6,752 nt of DNA, from positions 1 to 6,752 of the forward strand of contig JADFPM010000147.1 of assembly GCA_022562335.1 (NCBI GenBank), in the 5' to 3' direction. Both the position numbers and the translations under genes were made by a program. The notes under the pieces were generated by a model. It saw only the letters and a program-made list of their open reading frames with translations, had not been told where the DNA came from and made no database searches. This stretch comes from Chloroflexota bacterium. Its GTDB lineage: Bacteria > Chloroflexota > Dehalococcoidia > Lucifugimonadales > UBA3495. Positions within the stretch are counted from its first letter, which is position 1, and each line of letters begins with the position of its first letter. Of the stretch, positions 6,566 through 6,752 are shown one piece after another.

Positions 6566-6591
6566 GACCGATGGCTACGACCGATGGCTAC
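6566..6591. repeat. 13-bp perfect tandem duplication
   Basis: GACCGATGGCTAC occurs twice end to end (6566-6578 and 6579-6591) in the gap between the cyclase gene and the antitoxin-type gene. The unit length is not a multiple of three and it lies outside any supported gene. The second copy runs into GGCTAC-ga-GTAGCC (6586-6599), a small hairpin followed by CGTTTT, which could be a very weak terminator. Confidence 0.6.
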
Positions 6592-6608
6592 GAGTAGCCC
6601 GTTTTCGA

Positions 6609-6645
6609 TTGCCCATGTGACATCATGTTTGCTATCATGATGTCA
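6609..6645 (+). promoter_or_regulatory. Promoter and autoregulatory operator of the ribbon-helix-helix gene
   Basis: A perfect inverted repeat, TGACATCATG (6618-6627) and CATGATGTCA (6636-6645) with an 8-base centre, ends on the A of the downstream start codon. It sits on a promoter-like pair: TTGCCC (6609-6614, 4 of 6) and TATCAT (6633-6638, 4 of 6) 18 bases apart. The expected transcription start falls at about 6645, which is the A of the ATG. A ribbon-helix-helix dimer pair on the two arms would block the polymerase, the usual autorepression of antitoxin genes. The repeat is seen directly; promoter and operator roles are inferred. Confidence 0.6.
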
Positions 6646-6752
6646 TGAGCCGCACCACTATTTCCATTCCCGATGAATTACTTCAAAAATTACGCTTGAT
6701 CGCTGCGGAACGAAGAATCTCGATCGCCGCTCTGATCCGTGATGCTTTGGTA
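6645..6752 (+). CDS. Ribbon-helix-helix (CopG-like) antitoxin or regulator, N-terminal part
   Basis: The frame is open from the ATG at 6645 to the right edge (36 codons). It reads as a ribbon-helix-helix DNA-binding domain: the strand TTISIPDE (residues 4-11), helix one LLQKLRLIAAERR (12-24), and helix two starting ISIAALIRDAL (25-35). This is the layout of CopG/VapB-type antitoxins, and a toxin gene could lie just beyond the window. No Shine-Dalgarno is present before the ATG, and the in-frame upstream stretch back to a TGA at 6618-6620 has no other start codon. With the promoter placed as described, the mRNA would be leaderless. The fold call is good; whether it is an antitoxin or a solitary regulator needs the next gene. 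Confidence 0.8.
   Translation, partial: MSRTTISIPDELLQKLRLIAAERRISIAALIRDALV

Noticed and set aside
6586..6605. GGCTAC-ga-GTAGCC hairpin followed by CGTTTT as a terminator for the cyclase gene
   Set aside because: The stem is only 6 bp with an impossible 2-base loop (5 bp with 4 bases in practice), and the T-run is short and offset. This is too weak to call.
6303..6620. Open frame of 105 codons overlapping the cyclase gene end and the 13-bp repeat
   Set aside because: It is mainly an alternative frame of the cyclase gene, rich in Arg, Pro and His, and resembles no known protein.
6637..6648. Three-codon mini-frame ATG ATG TCA TGA overlapping the ribbon-helix-helix start
   Set aside because: It follows automatically from the CATGATGTCA repeat arm and has no ribosome binding site. 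Coupled re-initiation is possible but unsupported.
1..6752. Search for tRNA or rRNA genes, CRISPR arrays, transposases or insertion sequence ends
   Set aside because: No clover-leaf-like stretch, regularly spaced repeat array, transposase motif or paired terminal inverted repeat was seen.

Overview
The window is a GC-rich bacterial segment holding six catabolic or accessory enzyme genes and two small antitoxin-type genes. One gene lies on the minus strand and runs off the left edge; the other seven are on the plus strand. Most genes have good Shine-Dalgarno sites and codons rich in third-position G/C. The mix is an MmgE/PrpD protein, an SMP-30 lactonase, a DAO-type flavin oxidoreductase, an M20 amidohydrolase, a solitary CoxG-like protein and a cyclase-family hydrolase, with small antitoxins between them. 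This resembles the catabolic regions of Chloroflexota (Dehalococcoidia/SAR202-like genomes). That placement is inference from gene content and from intergenic 'CTGAGC...CATCT' fragments; there is no marker gene here to prove it.

Layout. 1-908 (minus): N-terminal two thirds of an MmgE/PrpD protein, with a near-consensus promoter in the 284-bp divergent gap 909-1192. 1193-2047: SMP-30/gluconolactonase-like protein with all four expected metal ligands. 2048-2261: a gap holding a multi-stem element and a 14-bp perfect palindrome just upstream of the next start. 2262-3434: FAD-dependent oxidoreductase of the sarcosine oxidase/DAO family. 3531-3791: Phd/YefM-type antitoxin with no toxin beside it. 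3856-5097: M20 amidohydrolase of the N-carbamoyl-L-amino-acid hydrolase/allantoate amidohydrolase type. 5107-5541: short CoxG-like SRPBCC protein, tightly coupled to the M20 gene and followed by a probable intrinsic terminator. 5602-6522: cyclase-family (kynurenine formamidase-like) hydrolase with a GTG start. 6645-6752: start of a ribbon-helix-helix antitoxin-type regulator cut by the right edge. Its start codon lies inside a perfect 10-bp inverted repeat, and it appears to be transcribed without a leader.

How the genes may work together. The M20 enzyme (C-N amide or carbamoyl hydrolysis), the DAO-type oxidoreductase (amine oxidation), the cyclase-family hydrolase and the lactonase would suit breakdown of small nitrogen-containing or cyclic organic acids. 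A carbamoyl-amino acid to N-methyl-amino acid route is one possibility, but no substrate can be read from the sequence. CoxG normally serves molybdenum hydroxylases, and none is encoded here. I found no convincing new multi-gene system. The least ordinary items are the operator and leaderless start at the right edge, the solitary antitoxin inside the catabolic cluster, the folded intergenic element, and CoxG coupled to an amidohydrolase.
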